64,000 nt of DNA from Clostridia bacterium (GTDB lineage: Bacteria; Bacillota; Clostridia; Oscillospirales; Acutalibacteraceae): NCBI GenBank assembly GCA_017474045.1, contig JAFUHX010000056.1:18445-82444 (forward strand). Reading direction: 5' to 3'. The position numbers were made by a program, and so were the translations under genes. The notes under the pieces are model-generated. The model ran no database searches and was not told the DNA's origin. It worked only from the letters and a program-made list of their open reading frames with translations. Below, in pieces: positions 8,584-17,116 of this stretch; positions within the stretch are counted from its first letter, which is position 1; each line of letters begins with the position of its first letter.

Positions 8584-9138
8584 GTGTCTAACGCTTCAAA
8601 AACTGCTTTTGGCGGAATAATGGTTGCTCTTGGTGTAGTTATAATGTTGCCGACTGCTCTTGAGATTTTTGTCTATGCTCTTCCGCTTTTTGCGGGACTT
8701 ATAATTGTTCTTTGTGTTGTTGAGCTTGGAAAAAAATGGGCTTTTTCAGTTTATGCGGCAACATCTGTAATCGGATTTATTGTTGTTCCGAATAAAGAGG
8801 CTGTTTTGATGTATATTGCTTTCTTCGGCTATTATCCGATTCTGAAAGCAATACTTGAAAGCAAGGTTCCGAAATATCTTGAAATAATATTAAAATTCTT
8901 AGTTTTCAATGTTTCTGTTTGTCTTGCTACGGCTTTAATGATAAAATTTCTCGGTGTTCCCTTTGAACAGTTTATGGGTTTTGAGCAATCAAGCGCCTTG
9001 TCAAAATTTGCTCTTCCCAGTATGTTGATTTTAGGAAATGTTACTTTTGTTGTTTATGATTTTTTTGTTTCCAACTTTGTTTCGGTCTATACTCTGAAAT
9101 GGAGAAAGCGAATTAAATCAATTTTCAGATTCAAATAA
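8584..9138 (+). CDS. Integral membrane protein, unknown function
   Basis: This 184-residue protein has about five or six hydrophobic helices and a basic C-terminus (KWRKRIKSIFRFK) expected in the cytoplasm. It starts at GTG 8584 after a strong GGAGG (8572-8576). I do not recognise a family with confidence; the overall look is of a small scaffold or ECF S-component-like membrane protein. Third gene of the DUF5685/J-domain operon, so it may be the membrane partner of the chaperone. Confidence 0.75.
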   Translation: MSNASKTAFGGIMVALGVVIMLPTALEIFVYALPLFAGLIIVLCVVELGKKWAFSVYAATSVIGFIVVPNKEAVLMYIAFFGYYPILKAILESKVPKYLEIILKFLVFNVSVCLATALMIKFLGVPFEQFMGFEQSSALSKFALPSMLILGNVTFVVYDFFVSNFVSVYTLKWRKRIKSIFRFK

Positions 9139-9154
9139 AAACTATGTTTATAAT

Positions 9155-9192
9155 AAAAAGAAAAATCCACTTTATTGTGGATTTTTCTTTTT
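9155..9192. terminator. Bidirectional terminator between convergent genes
   Basis: A perfect 16-bp stem (AAAAAGAAAAATCCAC / GTGGATTTTTCTTTTT, TTTATT loop) provides T runs on both strands. It ends the DUF5685 operon and the converging histidine kinase gene. Confidence 0.92.
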
Positions 9193-10672
9193 ATTGAATA
9201 TCATAACCTGAAATATCAAACCAGAATTCAACGCCGTTTTCGTGGTTTACAACGCCATATTTCTGATTGTGGAGATTCTGAGAAGAAGCAACCAATGCAA
9301 GACCAAGACCGAAACGTCCCTGACTTCTGGAACGTGCTTTGTCTGCTCTGTAAAAGCTTTCCCAAATGTTTTCAAGATCTTCGCTTTCAATGGGGAAACC
9401 GGTATTAAATACTGAGAGACGATAATTGTTGTCAATTAGTTTACAAGAAACCACAATTTCTTTTTCGTTGTCAACATGAGAAACTGCGTTAGACATATAG
9501 TTGTCGAAAACATCTGCCAAAATATCAAAGTCACCGTAACCGATAAAGCTTTCATCAATATCAACACTTATTTTTATTCCTTGATTTTTAATATGCTGAA
9601 GCCTTGAAGATAAATATTTTTCAACAATAGAAATAATTTTGAAATTACTGCATTTTAAAATATAGCCATATTCATATTTCGTAATTTCCAGAAGTCTCAT
9701 AACAAGGCTATTCATTTTCTCGGTTTCTTCAATAATAATGTTGCAGTATTCTTCCGGAGAACAGTCGTCAACATCAAGCATTATTGCCTCAGCATAACCT
9801 TGAATAATCGCTATAGGTGTTTTCAGTTCGTGAGAAGCGTTCGCGATAAAATATTTTCTGGTTTCCTCAATTCGCTTTTTCTTTTCAATGTCAAGCTCCA
9901 ACTCTTCGTTTTTGGCTCTCAGGTCCTTGAGCGCTCTGTCTAAAGTAACCGAAAGGGAATTAACACTCGAAGAAAGCTCATCGAGCTCTCTGACAGCAAA
10001 TTCAGGACATAGCTCACTAAAGTCTGTGTGAGTCATTTTTTTTGTAACTTTGATAATTTTATTAAGAGGCTTCACAAAGGCTTCGAAAAAGACATAAACT
10101 GTGAGCATAAAAATGAGTGTCAGAAGAACACTGACAGAAACAATGGTCCAACTGGCAATGTTTGCGTTTCCGCTAATCGTTTCGGAGGAAGCGTAAATTT
10201 CAATGCTTTTGTTACTTCCGATCATCCCAAAAACATAATAGCATCCGTTGGCGAAATATTCTTGCCTTTCTTCCATATAACTGTTTTGATCAAGGTCTCT
10301 GTGAGACAAAATTTTCATAATTCTCGGTTTGAGCTCACTGGTATCGTTGTTTAACTGAGAATTAAAAATCCAGTTATTAGTGTTTGTTGTATAAACCAAA
10401 ACGTCTCTTGGTTTATAAATCTCAACATAAAATTGGTGCTCAGCCTCAATATCAGAAATAGTGCGCATGAAATTTTCATCTTCAAGGTCGAGGCTAATAA
10501 TTTCTTCTGCGGCTTTGGTCATATTCTTTTTTGTTGAATAAATAAAAAGCTGCTCAAGAGTCAGAAACTGAAAAACATTTAAGGCTGTTACAATAATTAT
10601 AATAATTGTAACAGAAAAGATATAACGCTTTTTTATACTGTTTTGATTTTTAATTTTTTCAGTCAGCTTCAT
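9191..10672 (-). CDS. Sensor histidine kinase (HAMP-HisKA-HATPase)
   Basis: This 493-residue membrane sensor has TM1 at about 18-40, an extracytoplasmic sensor domain of about 130 residues, TM2 at about 172-198 and a HAMP linker. A short coiled coil (RAKNEELELDIEKKKRIEE) precedes the HisKA phospho-acceptor ANASHELKTPIAIIQGYAEA. The HATPase domain carries DNYMSNAVSHV (N box) and GRFGLGLAL (G2 box). The D-x-G stretch of the G1 box reads VFNTGFP, with Asn in place of Asp, a mild departure also known in active kinases. Partner of the response regulator at 10669-11352, which it overlaps by four bases (ATGA). The stimulus is unknown. Confidence 0.93.
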   Translation of the reverse strand: MKLTEKIKNQNSIKKRYIFSVTIIIIIVTALNVFQFLTLEQLFIYSTKKNMTKAAEEIISLDLEDENFMRTISDIEAEHQFYVEIYKPRDVLVYTTNTNNWIFNSQLNNDTSELKPRIMKILSHRDLDQNSYMEERQEYFANGCYYVFGMIGSNKSIEIYASSETISGNANIASWTIVSVSVLLTLIFMLTVYVFFEAFVKPLNKIIKVTKKMTHTDFSELCPEFAVRELDELSSSVNSLSVTLDRALKDLRAKNEELELDIEKKKRIEETRKYFIANASHELKTPIAIIQGYAEAIMLDVDDCSPEEYCNIIIEETEKMNSLVMRLLEITKYEYGYILKCSNFKIISIVEKYLSSRLQHIKNQGIKISVDIDESFIGYGDFDILADVFDNYMSNAVSHVDNEKEIVVSCKLIDNNYRLSVFNTGFPIESEDLENIWESFYRADKARSRSQGRFGLGLALVASSQNLHNQKYGVVNHENGVEFWFDISGYDIQ

Positions 10673-11352
10673 TTGTGCCTCTCAATTTTATAGCCAACAC
10701 CATAAACTGTTCTTAAATTTTTGTTTCCCCATTCACCAAGCTTTGTTCTAAGCCTTGCAACATGGGAATCAACAGTTCTGATGTCGCCAACATAGTCAAA
10801 GCCCCAAACGCTGTCAAGAAGCTGTTCACGGCTGAAGGCTTTTCCGGGGTTGTCAAGAAGTGTTTTAAGAATGTTATATTCTTTAAGAGTCAGATCAATT
10901 TCAACTCCGCCGATTCGAACCTCATGGGCATCATGGTCGAAAAATAAATCAGCGCTCTTTTGAGCAGAAGCCTCATCAGGTTTCGTTTCGGTTCTTCTGA
11001 GAAGAGCCTGAACCCTTTTAACAAGAACAGAAGGGCTGAAGGGCTTTGTAACGTAATCGTCAGCGCCCGATTCATAACCCATAAGCTCATCAAATTCCTC
11101 GCTTCTTGCAGTAAGCATAATAACGGGAACAGTTGAGTGCTCTCTGATTTTTCGGCAAACTTCCCAACCGTTGAGTCCGGGCATCATAATGTCAAGAATA
11201 ATCAGAGAAATGCTGTTTTTGTTTTCCTCAAAAAGAAAATATGCATCGTCGCCGTTTTCAGCTTCGATGGTTTCATAACCGGCTTTTTTCAAAAAGCTGG
11301 AGACCAATTTTGTAATTTTAGTTTCATCATCTGCAATTAGAATTTTGTTCAT
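10669..11352 (-). CDS. OmpR/PhoB-family response regulator
   Basis: This 227-residue regulator has a receiver domain (acidic pocket ADDE, phospho-acceptor Asp in LIILDIMMPGLNG, Thr in MLTARS, Lys in VTKPFSP) and a winged-helix output domain (KEYNILKTLLDN, VDSHVARLRTKLG). ATG 11352 is preferred over GTG 11361 because AGGCGG lies about 8 bases upstream of the ATG. First gene of the two-component operon. The intergenic sequence upstream is AT-rich and shared with the divergent DUF3343 gene. Confidence 0.93.
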   Translation of the reverse strand: MNKILIADDETKITKLVSSFLKKAGYETIEAENGDDAYFLFEENKNSISLIILDIMMPGLNGWEVCRKIREHSTVPVIMLTARSEEFDELMGYESGADDYVTKPFSPSVLVKRVQALLRRTETKPDEASAQKSADLFFDHDAHEVRIGGVEIDLTLKEYNILKTLLDNPGKAFSREQLLDSVWGFDYVGDIRTVDSHVARLRTKLGEWGNKNLRTVYGVGYKIERHK

Positions 11353-11497
11353 TGTAATCACCGCCTTTTATGATTATACAATAAAAATTTGTATAGTGCA
11401 ATAAGTTGTTAAAAATTTGTTAATATTTTTAAATGGAAAATAGCAAAAGTCTCTTCAACATCATAGAATAAATTAGAAAATTTAAGGTGGTGTTAAT

Positions 11498-11722
11498 GTG
11501 ATTTATATAAAATTTGCAAGTGTAACCTTGGCTGAGAAGGCAAAGAATCTTTTGCTTTCAAGGTCAATAAAGTCATATATTAAAAAAAATCCCAATCCAA
11601 ATCATAAGGAAGGCTGCAATTATGCCTTGTTTGTCTATGGTGATATCTCAACTGCATTCAGAATTATTGAGAAGAACTCTGTTTCAAATTTAGGAATTGA
11701 AAGCTTTGGCGAAAAGCCATGA
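11498..11722 (+). CDS. DUF3343 (putative Se/S carrier-like) small protein
   Basis: This 74-residue protein has the DUF3343 layout: a beta strand [18 protein letters not shown], a Gly/Cys loop ([10 protein letters not shown]) and a C-terminal FGE. The family is described as a putative selenium/sulfur carrier. GTG 11498 follows AAGGTGG. Its last four bases overlap the start of the cysteine-desulfurase-like gene, a pairing known in anaerobes, which suggests the two work together in moving sulfur or selenium. Confidence 0.8.
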   Translation: MIYIKFASVTLAEKAKNLLLSRSIKSYIKKNPNPNHKEGCNYALFVYGDISTAFRIIEKNSVSNLGIESFGEKP

Positions 11723-12858
11723 TATATCTTGATAATGCAGCAACGTCTTTTCCAAAGCCGGAGGGAGTAATCAGGGCGGTTACTTATGCTCAGCGGTATG
11801 CCGCAAATCCGGGCAGAGCAGGTCATGAGCTTTCGCTTTCAGCGGAAAAAATTGTTTATTATACCCGCGAAAAATTGGCGCTTATGTTTAATTCATCTGT
11901 TGAAAATGTTGTTTTCACTAAAAACTGTACGGAAAGCTTAAACATTGCAATCAAAGGAACGGTTTCTCAGGGAGACCATGTTGTAGTTTCATCAATGGAG
12001 CATAACAGCGTTCTGAGACCTGTTGAATATCTTTCTTCAAAAGGGAAAATAACCTATGATGTTGCAAGAGTGTATCCTGATAACGACGAAAAAACACTTT
12101 CTGAATTTCAGAAAGCTATTAAAAAGGAAACTTCTCTGGTTGTTTGCAGTCATGCCTCAAACGTTTTCGGAAGCGTATTGCCGATTGAAAAAATCGGAAG
12201 GCTTTGCAAGGAAAAAGGGATAGTTTTTGTTGTTGATGCGGCTCAATCGGCGGGAATGATTGAAATTGATATTGAAAAAATGAATATAGACATTCTTTGC
12301 CTGCCCGGACACAAAGGACTTCTGGGACCAATGGGAACAGGCGTTATGATTATAAAAAATGCCGAAAAAACAGAAACGCTTATTCATGGCGGTACCGGAA
12401 GTATGTCTTTGAATCTGAAACAGCCCGAGTTTCTTCCGGATAAATTCGAAAGCGGAACACTTAACCTTCCGGGAATAGCGGGTGTTTCGGCAGGAATTGA
12501 TTTTCTTTTGACAAAAAGAAACAGCCTTGAGGCTGAAAGAGCCTTGATAAATCTTTTGAAAGAAGATTTGAAAAATATTAAAGGTATTACTGTTTACGAC
12601 AATATGCATGGCAAAATCTTTTCTCCCGTCTTGTCGTTTAATCTTTTGAATTTTCATAGCGAAGAGGTTGCAGAAAAGCTTTCTCAAAGCGGAATTGCTG
12701 TCAGGGCAGGATATCATTGCTCGCGGTTAGCTCATAAAACCTATGAAACCGACAAAAACGGAACGGTCAGAGTCAGTGTAGGTCTGTTTAACCAAAAAAA
12801 AGATATAAAAAATTTAGTTTTTTGCCTCAATAAAATTGCAATGAACAATAATATGTGA
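11719..12858 (+). CDS. Class V aminotransferase, cysteine desulfurase-like (TIGR01977 type)
   Basis: This 379-residue PLP enzyme begins [14 protein letters not shown], the cysteine-desulfurase/selenocysteine-lyase signature. The PLP lysine lies in [15 protein letters not shown], and [12 protein letters not shown] and VVDAAQSAG are cofactor-binding blocks. The active-site cysteine loop is GYHCSRLAH near residues 331-340. It is expected to release sulfane sulfur (or selenium) from cysteine (or selenocysteine). The adjoining DUF3343 protein is the probable acceptor; that link is inference from gene overlap. Cytosolic. Confidence 0.9.
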   Translation: MIYLDNAATSFPKPEGVIRAVTYAQRYAANPGRAGHELSLSAEKIVYYTREKLALMFNSSVENVVFTKNCTESLNIAIKGTVSQGDHVVVSSMEHNSVLRPVEYLSSKGKITYDVARVYPDNDEKTLSEFQKAIKKETSLVVCSHASNVFGSVLPIEKIGRLCKEKGIVFVVDAAQSAGMIEIDIEKMNIDILCLPGHKGLLGPMGTGVMIIKNAEKTETLIHGGTGSMSLNLKQPEFLPDKFESGTLNLPGIAGVSAGIDFLLTKRNSLEAERALINLLKEDLKNIKGITVYDNMHGKIFSPVLSFNLLNFHSEEVAEKLSQSGIAVRAGYHCSRLAHKTYETDKNGTVRVSVGLFNQKKDIKNLVFCLNKIAMNNNM

Positions 12859-12878
12859 TAAAATTATATAAAAGAAGC

Positions 12879-12907
12879 GCGATTTGATTTTTTTCTGTTC
12901 AAATCGC
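12879..12907 (+). other. Intergenic stem-loop before cdaA
   Basis: A perfect 9-bp stem GCGATTTGA / TCAAATCGC with a T-rich 11-base loop sits between the desulfurase stop and cdaA. There is no T tail after the stem, so it may be a weak terminator or an mRNA end-protecting structure. Confidence 0.5.
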
Positions 12908-12944
12908 AATAAGAAGTTTAATTATTAGGTTGGTGCTTGATTTT

Positions 12945-13814
12945 ATGGTAATATTTTTCCAGTCACTTTTTGAAAATATTATTAAGCTTGTTTCTTCTGT
13001 CAAGTGGAATGATATTCTCGATATTGTTGTTGTGACCTTTGTTCTTTATTATTTTATAAAGCTTTTCAGGCAGACCAGAGCAATTAACCTTGTTAAAGGT
13101 TTTGTTTTGCTTGGTGTTTGCTATCTTTTGGTCTCGGCACTCAATATGTCAACCAGCACCTATCTGTTCAGTCGAATTTTTAATGATATCGTAATTGTTG
13201 TAATCCTTCTGTTTCAGCCTGAGATCAGACACGCTGTTGAATCCGTGGGACGAGGTGACTTTAAAAAGCTTAATATTTTTTCAACTCATTCCACGAAAGT
13301 AACAAATGAACAGCTTCGCGCCTCTGCTTCTCATATTGCTAAAGCTGCTTGTGACATGAGCGAAAAAAAAATCGGAGCTTTGATTGTTATTGAAGGAAAA
13401 AGCCCTGTCGGTGAAATCGTTTCAACGGGAAGTACGGTTGATAGCGTTGTTTCTGCCGAAGTTATTAAAAACATATTTTTCCCGAAGGCACCACTTCATG
13501 ACGGAGCGATCGTAATAAGCAACAACAGAATTCATTCCGCAGGATGTATTCTTCCGCTGACCTCTAACGAAATCAGCAAGGATTTAGGCACTCGTCACCG
13601 TGCTGCGTTGGGAATGAGTGAGCATTACGATTCTTTAGTGGTTGTTGTTTCTGAAGAAACGGGAATGATTTCTGTAGCTCAGGATTCAAGACTTATGAAA
13701 AATATTTCAGACGGTGAGCTGATTGAAGCAATAACCAACTTCCTGATTGATGAGGATGAAAAAGAAAAATCTATTTCAAGATCAAAACGGAGGAAATCTG
13801 CCGATGAAAAATAA
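12945..13814 (+). CDS. cdaA: Diadenylate cyclase CdaA (c-di-AMP synthase)
   Basis: This 289-residue membrane protein makes cyclic di-AMP from two ATP. Three N-terminal membrane helices (about 18-90) precede the DAC domain, which has the catalytic LHDGAIVI motif and the nucleotide-binding GTRHRAALG block. The start is uncertain: TTG 12930 and GTG 12933 are also in frame, but ATG 12945 gives the usual family N-terminus and lies about 10 bases after AGGTTGG. It overlaps cdaR by 11 bases. c-di-AMP controls potassium, osmolyte and cell-wall homeostasis in Firmicutes. glmM, the common third gene, does not follow. Confidence 0.93.
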   Translation: MVIFFQSLFENIIKLVSSVKWNDILDIVVVTFVLYYFIKLFRQTRAINLVKGFVLLGVCYLLVSALNMSTSTYLFSRIFNDIVIVVILLFQPEIRHAVESVGRGDFKKLNIFSTHSTKVTNEQLRASASHIAKAACDMSEKKIGALIVIEGKSPVGEIVSTGSTVDSVVSAEVIKNIFFPKAPLHDGAIVISNNRIHSAGCILPLTSNEISKDLGTRHRAALGMSEHYDSLVVVVSEETGMISVAQDSRLMKNISDGELIEAITNFLIDEDEKEKSISRSKRRKSADEK

Positions 13815-15123
13815 ATCCGGTTTGTTTGAAAAAATTATTTATAACAACAAGATTCTTTTTGTTTTTTCTCTTGTTTTTTCAATTGCTCTGTGGGCAGTTA
13901 TCAAGGTTAATTTCAGTAGTGATTCAATAAGAAATCTTTCAGATATAAAAATTTCAATTGACGCTTCTCTTGCTGAAGAAAACGGCTATAGAATTTTTGC
14001 TGAGGAAGATGACCTTACTGTTGATGTTGAAGTATCAGGAAAAAGCTATGATCTCAGCTCATATTCTCTTGATAAAAGTGATATTATTGTTGAAGCAACA
14101 GCCGGCTATGTTGATTCAGCAGGCTATAAAGTTCTTAACATTACGGCGAGATCTGTTTTGAGCGATGTAACCGTAACGGGAATTTATCCTTCAACAATAA
14201 CTGTCTTTTTTGACAGAGAGGCAACCGATACCTTTAATGTTGAAGCCAGACTTAAAAACAAAGCTTCTGAGCTTGTTTCGGGCGATTATGTTGCCGGTCA
14301 GCCGGTAGCTTCGCTAAATACTGTTGAAGTCAGCGGACCTGCAAGTGTTGTTTCCTCAATCAACAAGGTTTATTTTGAAACTGAGTTTTCTTCTGAAGAG
14401 CTTCCTCTCGAGGCAACAAAAGAAAAAGCGGCAAGCTTGGTTTATGACACAGAAAACGAAAGAGGAAATCAATTCCTTGTTTGCAAGAGCATTGATGACA
14501 AGTCTAATCCTGCAACCGTAACTGTTCCGGTTTCAATTAAGAAAACGATTAAAACTGATGTTAAGTTTGTTAATGAGCCCGCTTATTTTGAAACTGATCC
14601 TCCAAAAATTTCGATTTCTCCGTCAACGGTTGATATTCTGATGAATACTCAGGATGAAAAGGATATTCCGGACTCAATTATCGTGGGAACAATTGATTTC
14701 AAAGAACTTGAAAACAAGAATAATCAGCTCATCTTTGATGCGGACGAAAAAAGCCTTGCTCTTTTTGCTGATAAAACAAAAAACAGCTTTTCAGTCAATG
14801 TTGATCTTTCAGATTATTCTTCAAAAACCTTTGAGGAATTGCCGGGTAACATTGTTGTACTCAACCAGACTGAAGGATATAAATATGATGTTGACCTTAA
14901 TAACAGCAGTTTTAAAACAATAACAGTTTACGGACCTTCAAAAAGCTTGAAAAAAATCAAAGCCGAAGACCTTCAGGCTGAAATCAATGTGTATTCACTT
15001 GATTTAAATAATGCAGGACGACAAAAGGTTGAAATTTCAAATATTTCAATTCAAAGTGAAACGGTTGACGATTGCTGGGTTTACGGAACATATTATGCTT
15101 ATGTTACTGTTTCTGAAAAATAA
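13804..15123 (+). CDS. cdaR: YbbR-domain protein CdaR, regulator of CdaA
   Basis: This 439-residue protein has one N-terminal membrane helix (about 18-38) and an extracytoplasmic region made of repeated YbbR beta domains (repeats around ISIDASLAEENGY, FNVEARLKNKA, TDVKFVNEP and SVNVDLSDYS). CdaR binds CdaA and tunes c-di-AMP synthesis. ATG 13804 follows GGAGG (13790-13794) and lies within the 3' end of cdaA; the longer upstream reading has no ribosome site. A strong terminator follows directly. Confidence 0.9.
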   Translation: MKNKSGLFEKIIYNNKILFVFSLVFSIALWAVIKVNFSSDSIRNLSDIKISIDASLAEENGYRIFAEEDDLTVDVEVSGKSYDLSSYSLDKSDIIVEATAGYVDSAGYKVLNITARSVLSDVTVTGIYPSTITVFFDREATDTFNVEARLKNKASELVSGDYVAGQPVASLNTVEVSGPASVVSSINKVYFETEFSSEELPLEATKEKAASLVYDTENERGNQFLVCKSIDDKSNPATVTVPVSIKKTIKTDVKFVNEPAYFETDPPKISISPSTVDILMNTQDEKDIPDSIIVGTIDFKELENKNNQLIFDADEKSLALFADKTKNSFSVNVDLSDYSSKTFEELPGNIVVLNQTEGYKYDVDLNNSSFKTITVYGPSKSLKKIKAEDLQAEINVYSLDLNNAGRQKVEISNISIQSETVDDCWVYGTYYAYVTVSEK

Positions 15124-15127
15124 AAAA

Positions 15128-15165
15128 ACGCAGACTCTTTTCTTTATGAGTCTGCGTAATTTTTA
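15128..15165. terminator. Terminator between cdaR and the convergent phosphoesterase gene
   Basis: A perfect 10-bp stem ACGCAGACTC / GAGTCTGCGT at 15128-15157 is followed by ATTTTTATTTT. Upstream A runs mean it can serve the minus-strand gene too. Confidence 0.9.
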
Positions 15166-16284
15166 TTTTCTTTTTCTTGTCAGAAAATACATTGTAGCAG
15201 CTGTTGCAGCAGCGCAGAGAAAAATCTTAACATATTTTTCAACTTGTTTAACAGATGAAGGCGCATGAGAAAGAATAAATTCCAAAGTCGGTTTGCTTGG
15301 CTTGTAGTCACAGAGCTGTTCCATTGTTACGGTATAATTTTTGTAATTTTCAGGATTGTTTTCGTCAATTTCAAAAATTCTGACTCCACGCTTGCTTCCC
15401 GGGCCGTAGGTATTAAAGCCACAGCATTGAGTATAGCCCAAATCAATTCCTTCAACCTTTTTAACAAAGCTGTTGATGTGGTCATGACCTACAAAAACGC
15501 CGAGAATGTCACCTTTTTCCTTGAAGGCTTCAAATTCACCGTTATTGATGTCGGGGGCAGCAGGTGATTCCTTCATAAAGCCACCTTTTGAAATCGTTTC
15601 GTCATCTAAAACATAAAATTCATTTTTGTGGCTGAAAAAGGCTTCAACACGGCCTTTTTTAAAAGGACTGCAGCGCTTGAGTGCTTTATAAAATTCCGGC
15701 AGGGGAATATGCTGAAAAACAATAGCCGGAATATAATTTCCGTTAACCTTCTTCAGTTCATCGCGCTTTTCTTTGTACCATTTGATTTGTTCTTTATAAA
15801 CAGGAGAATAAACTCCGTCGGGTTCTTTGGCGTTTGAATCGATTATATAAAGAGCCAAAGCATCTTTTTTTCCGTCGCTGCTTTTTACAGTTAAACAAAA
15901 CGTTGCTGTGTCAGCTGAACTTCGGCTTTCAGAATAAATAAAATAGGGAAGCTTTTTATAAATTTTTTCCATCTGCTCCGAGTTTGAAATTCCGCAGTCT
16001 CTGTCGTGGTTGCCGAAGGTAGCGGTATAGGGGATTGAGTAGGCTCTCATAACAGCAGTTAAATCTGAAATAACGTTTTTAACCTTTTCAAGAGTATTAT
16101 CTTTAAAGCAAGGCGAATAACCGCTGATTTGGTCGCCTGAAAAAACAACAAGGTCAGGCATTTCTTTTTCAACAGCCAGCTTAATAAGTTTAAGTGTGTC
16201 AGGATTTAAAGGGAATTTTTCCTGCGTGTCAGCAATTTGCATTATTTTAAATTTGCCGTTTTTAAATTTGAGTTCATTGTTCAT
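15163..16284 (-). CDS. Calcineurin-like metallophosphoesterase with C-terminal membrane tail
   Basis: This 373-residue protein has the metallophosphatase pattern: MQIADTQ (first metal ligand Asp; the usual D-x-H reads D-T-Q), VVFSGDQIS, TFGNHDRD, VFQHIPLP and GVFVGHDH. It resembles the DCR2/YaeI-like phosphodiesterases. The C-terminus has a Pro/Ser segment followed by a single hydrophobic helix (IFLCAAATAATMYFL) and TRKRK, a tail-anchor layout; no signal peptide is visible, so the catalytic domain should be cytoplasmic. ATG 16284 follows AGGCGG at 7-base spacing. Substrate unknown. Confidence 0.88.
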   Translation of the reverse strand: MNNELKFKNGKFKIMQIADTQEKFPLNPDTLKLIKLAVEKEMPDLVVFSGDQISGYSPCFKDNTLEKVKNVISDLTAVMRAYSIPYTATFGNHDRDCGISNSEQMEKIYKKLPYFIYSESRSSADTATFCLTVKSSDGKKDALALYIIDSNAKEPDGVYSPVYKEQIKWYKEKRDELKKVNGNYIPAIVFQHIPLPEFYKALKRCSPFKKGRVEAFFSHKNEFYVLDDETISKGGFMKESPAAPDINNGEFEAFKEKGDILGVFVGHDHINSFVKKVEGIDLGYTQCCGFNTYGPGSKRGVRIFEIDENNPENYKNYTVTMEQLCDYKPSKPTLEFILSHAPSSVKQVEKYVKIFLCAAATAATMYFLTRKRK

Positions 16285-16389
16285 AATAAAACCGCCTGTC
16301 AGAAATATTATTAGATATACTAACACTTTTTTTAAATAATAACAAGTGAAAAATCAGTGGTAATTTTCAATAAAATTTTTAAAAATCTA

Positions 16390-16418
16390 TTTACACTTTA
16401 TGTGATATATGCTATAAT
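16390..16418 (+). promoter_or_regulatory. Sigma-A promoter for hpf
   Basis: TTTACA at 16390-16395 and TATAAT at 16413-16418 are 17 bases apart. The leader to ATG 16495 is about 70 bases and contains a small hairpin (AACGCTTTAAGCGT) and an AAAGGAGATGA ribosome site. Confidence 0.85.
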
Positions 16419-16494
16419 CAAGCTAAGAAAAGGGAGGCAATATCTCAGCAATCAACGCTTTAAGCGTGATTTAATATAGAAAGGAGATGACGTT

Positions 16495-17022
16495 ATGAAA
16501 ATAACAGTTATCGGCAAAAAATGCACACCCAGAGAATCTTTTAAGGAAAGAGCAGAAAAACGACTTGCCAAAATTGATAAATTCTTCGGCTCAGATGCCG
16601 AAGCAAAAATTAAGGCAACCGTTGAAAAAAATGAACAAATCGTTGAAGTTACGATTTTTCATGAAGGAATTTTCTTTCGTTCTCAGGAACGAGCTCAAAC
16701 CTTAAACGATGCACTCGACCGTTGTGTTGATTCGCTGGTTCGTCAGATCCGCAAAAACAAAACCAAGGTTGAAAAGCGTCTTTATAACGGAGCTTTTGAA
16801 CAGTTTGATGCTATTGACACTTTCGACAGCGAGGATGAATATAACATTGTTCGCTCAAAAGAAATAACTCTTAAGCCTCAGAGTGTTGATGAAGCCGTGT
16901 TACAAATGAATCTTCTTGACCATCAGTTTTATGTGTTCCTCAACAGCGCAGACGACAAAATCTGTGTGGTTTATTCCAGAAAAGATGGCGGTTATGGTCT
17001 GATTATTCCGACAATAGATTGA
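16495..17022 (+). CDS. hpf: Long-form ribosome hibernation promoting factor
   Basis: This 175-residue protein joins an N-terminal HPF/RaiA domain (about 1-95) that binds the 30S decoding site to a C-terminal dimerisation domain (about 118-175, with SVDEAVLQMNLLDHQFYVFLN and GGYGLIIP) that pairs 70S ribosomes into 100S particles in slow growth. Length and domain order fit the long HPF of Firmicutes. It has its own promoter and terminator, so it is monocistronic. Confidence 0.95.
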   Translation: MKITVIGKKCTPRESFKERAEKRLAKIDKFFGSDAEAKIKATVEKNEQIVEVTIFHEGIFFRSQERAQTLNDALDRCVDSLVRQIRKNKTKVEKRLYNGAFEQFDAIDTFDSEDEYNIVRSKEITLKPQSVDEAVLQMNLLDHQFYVFLNSADDKICVVYSRKDGGYGLIIPTID

Positions 17023-17051
17023 TTTAATCAAAACTTTATGATAAAATAACT

Positions 17052-17085
17052 CTGGCGGTAGGGAAACCTGCCGTCAGTTTTAGTT
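17052..17085 (+). terminator. Terminator after hpf
   Basis: A GC-rich 11-bp stem CTGGCGGTAGG / CCTGCCGTCAG (GAAA loop, one mismatch) at 17052-17076 is followed by TTTTAGTTTT. Confidence 0.9.
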
Positions 17086-17116
17086 TTCATTTTAACGAAA
17101 GCGGGTTTAATTTAAT

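Noticed and set aside
12157-12717. 186-residue minus-strand frame inside the desulfurase gene
   Set aside because: Antisense shadow with basic, low-quality composition; the sense gene has full PLP-enzyme motifs.
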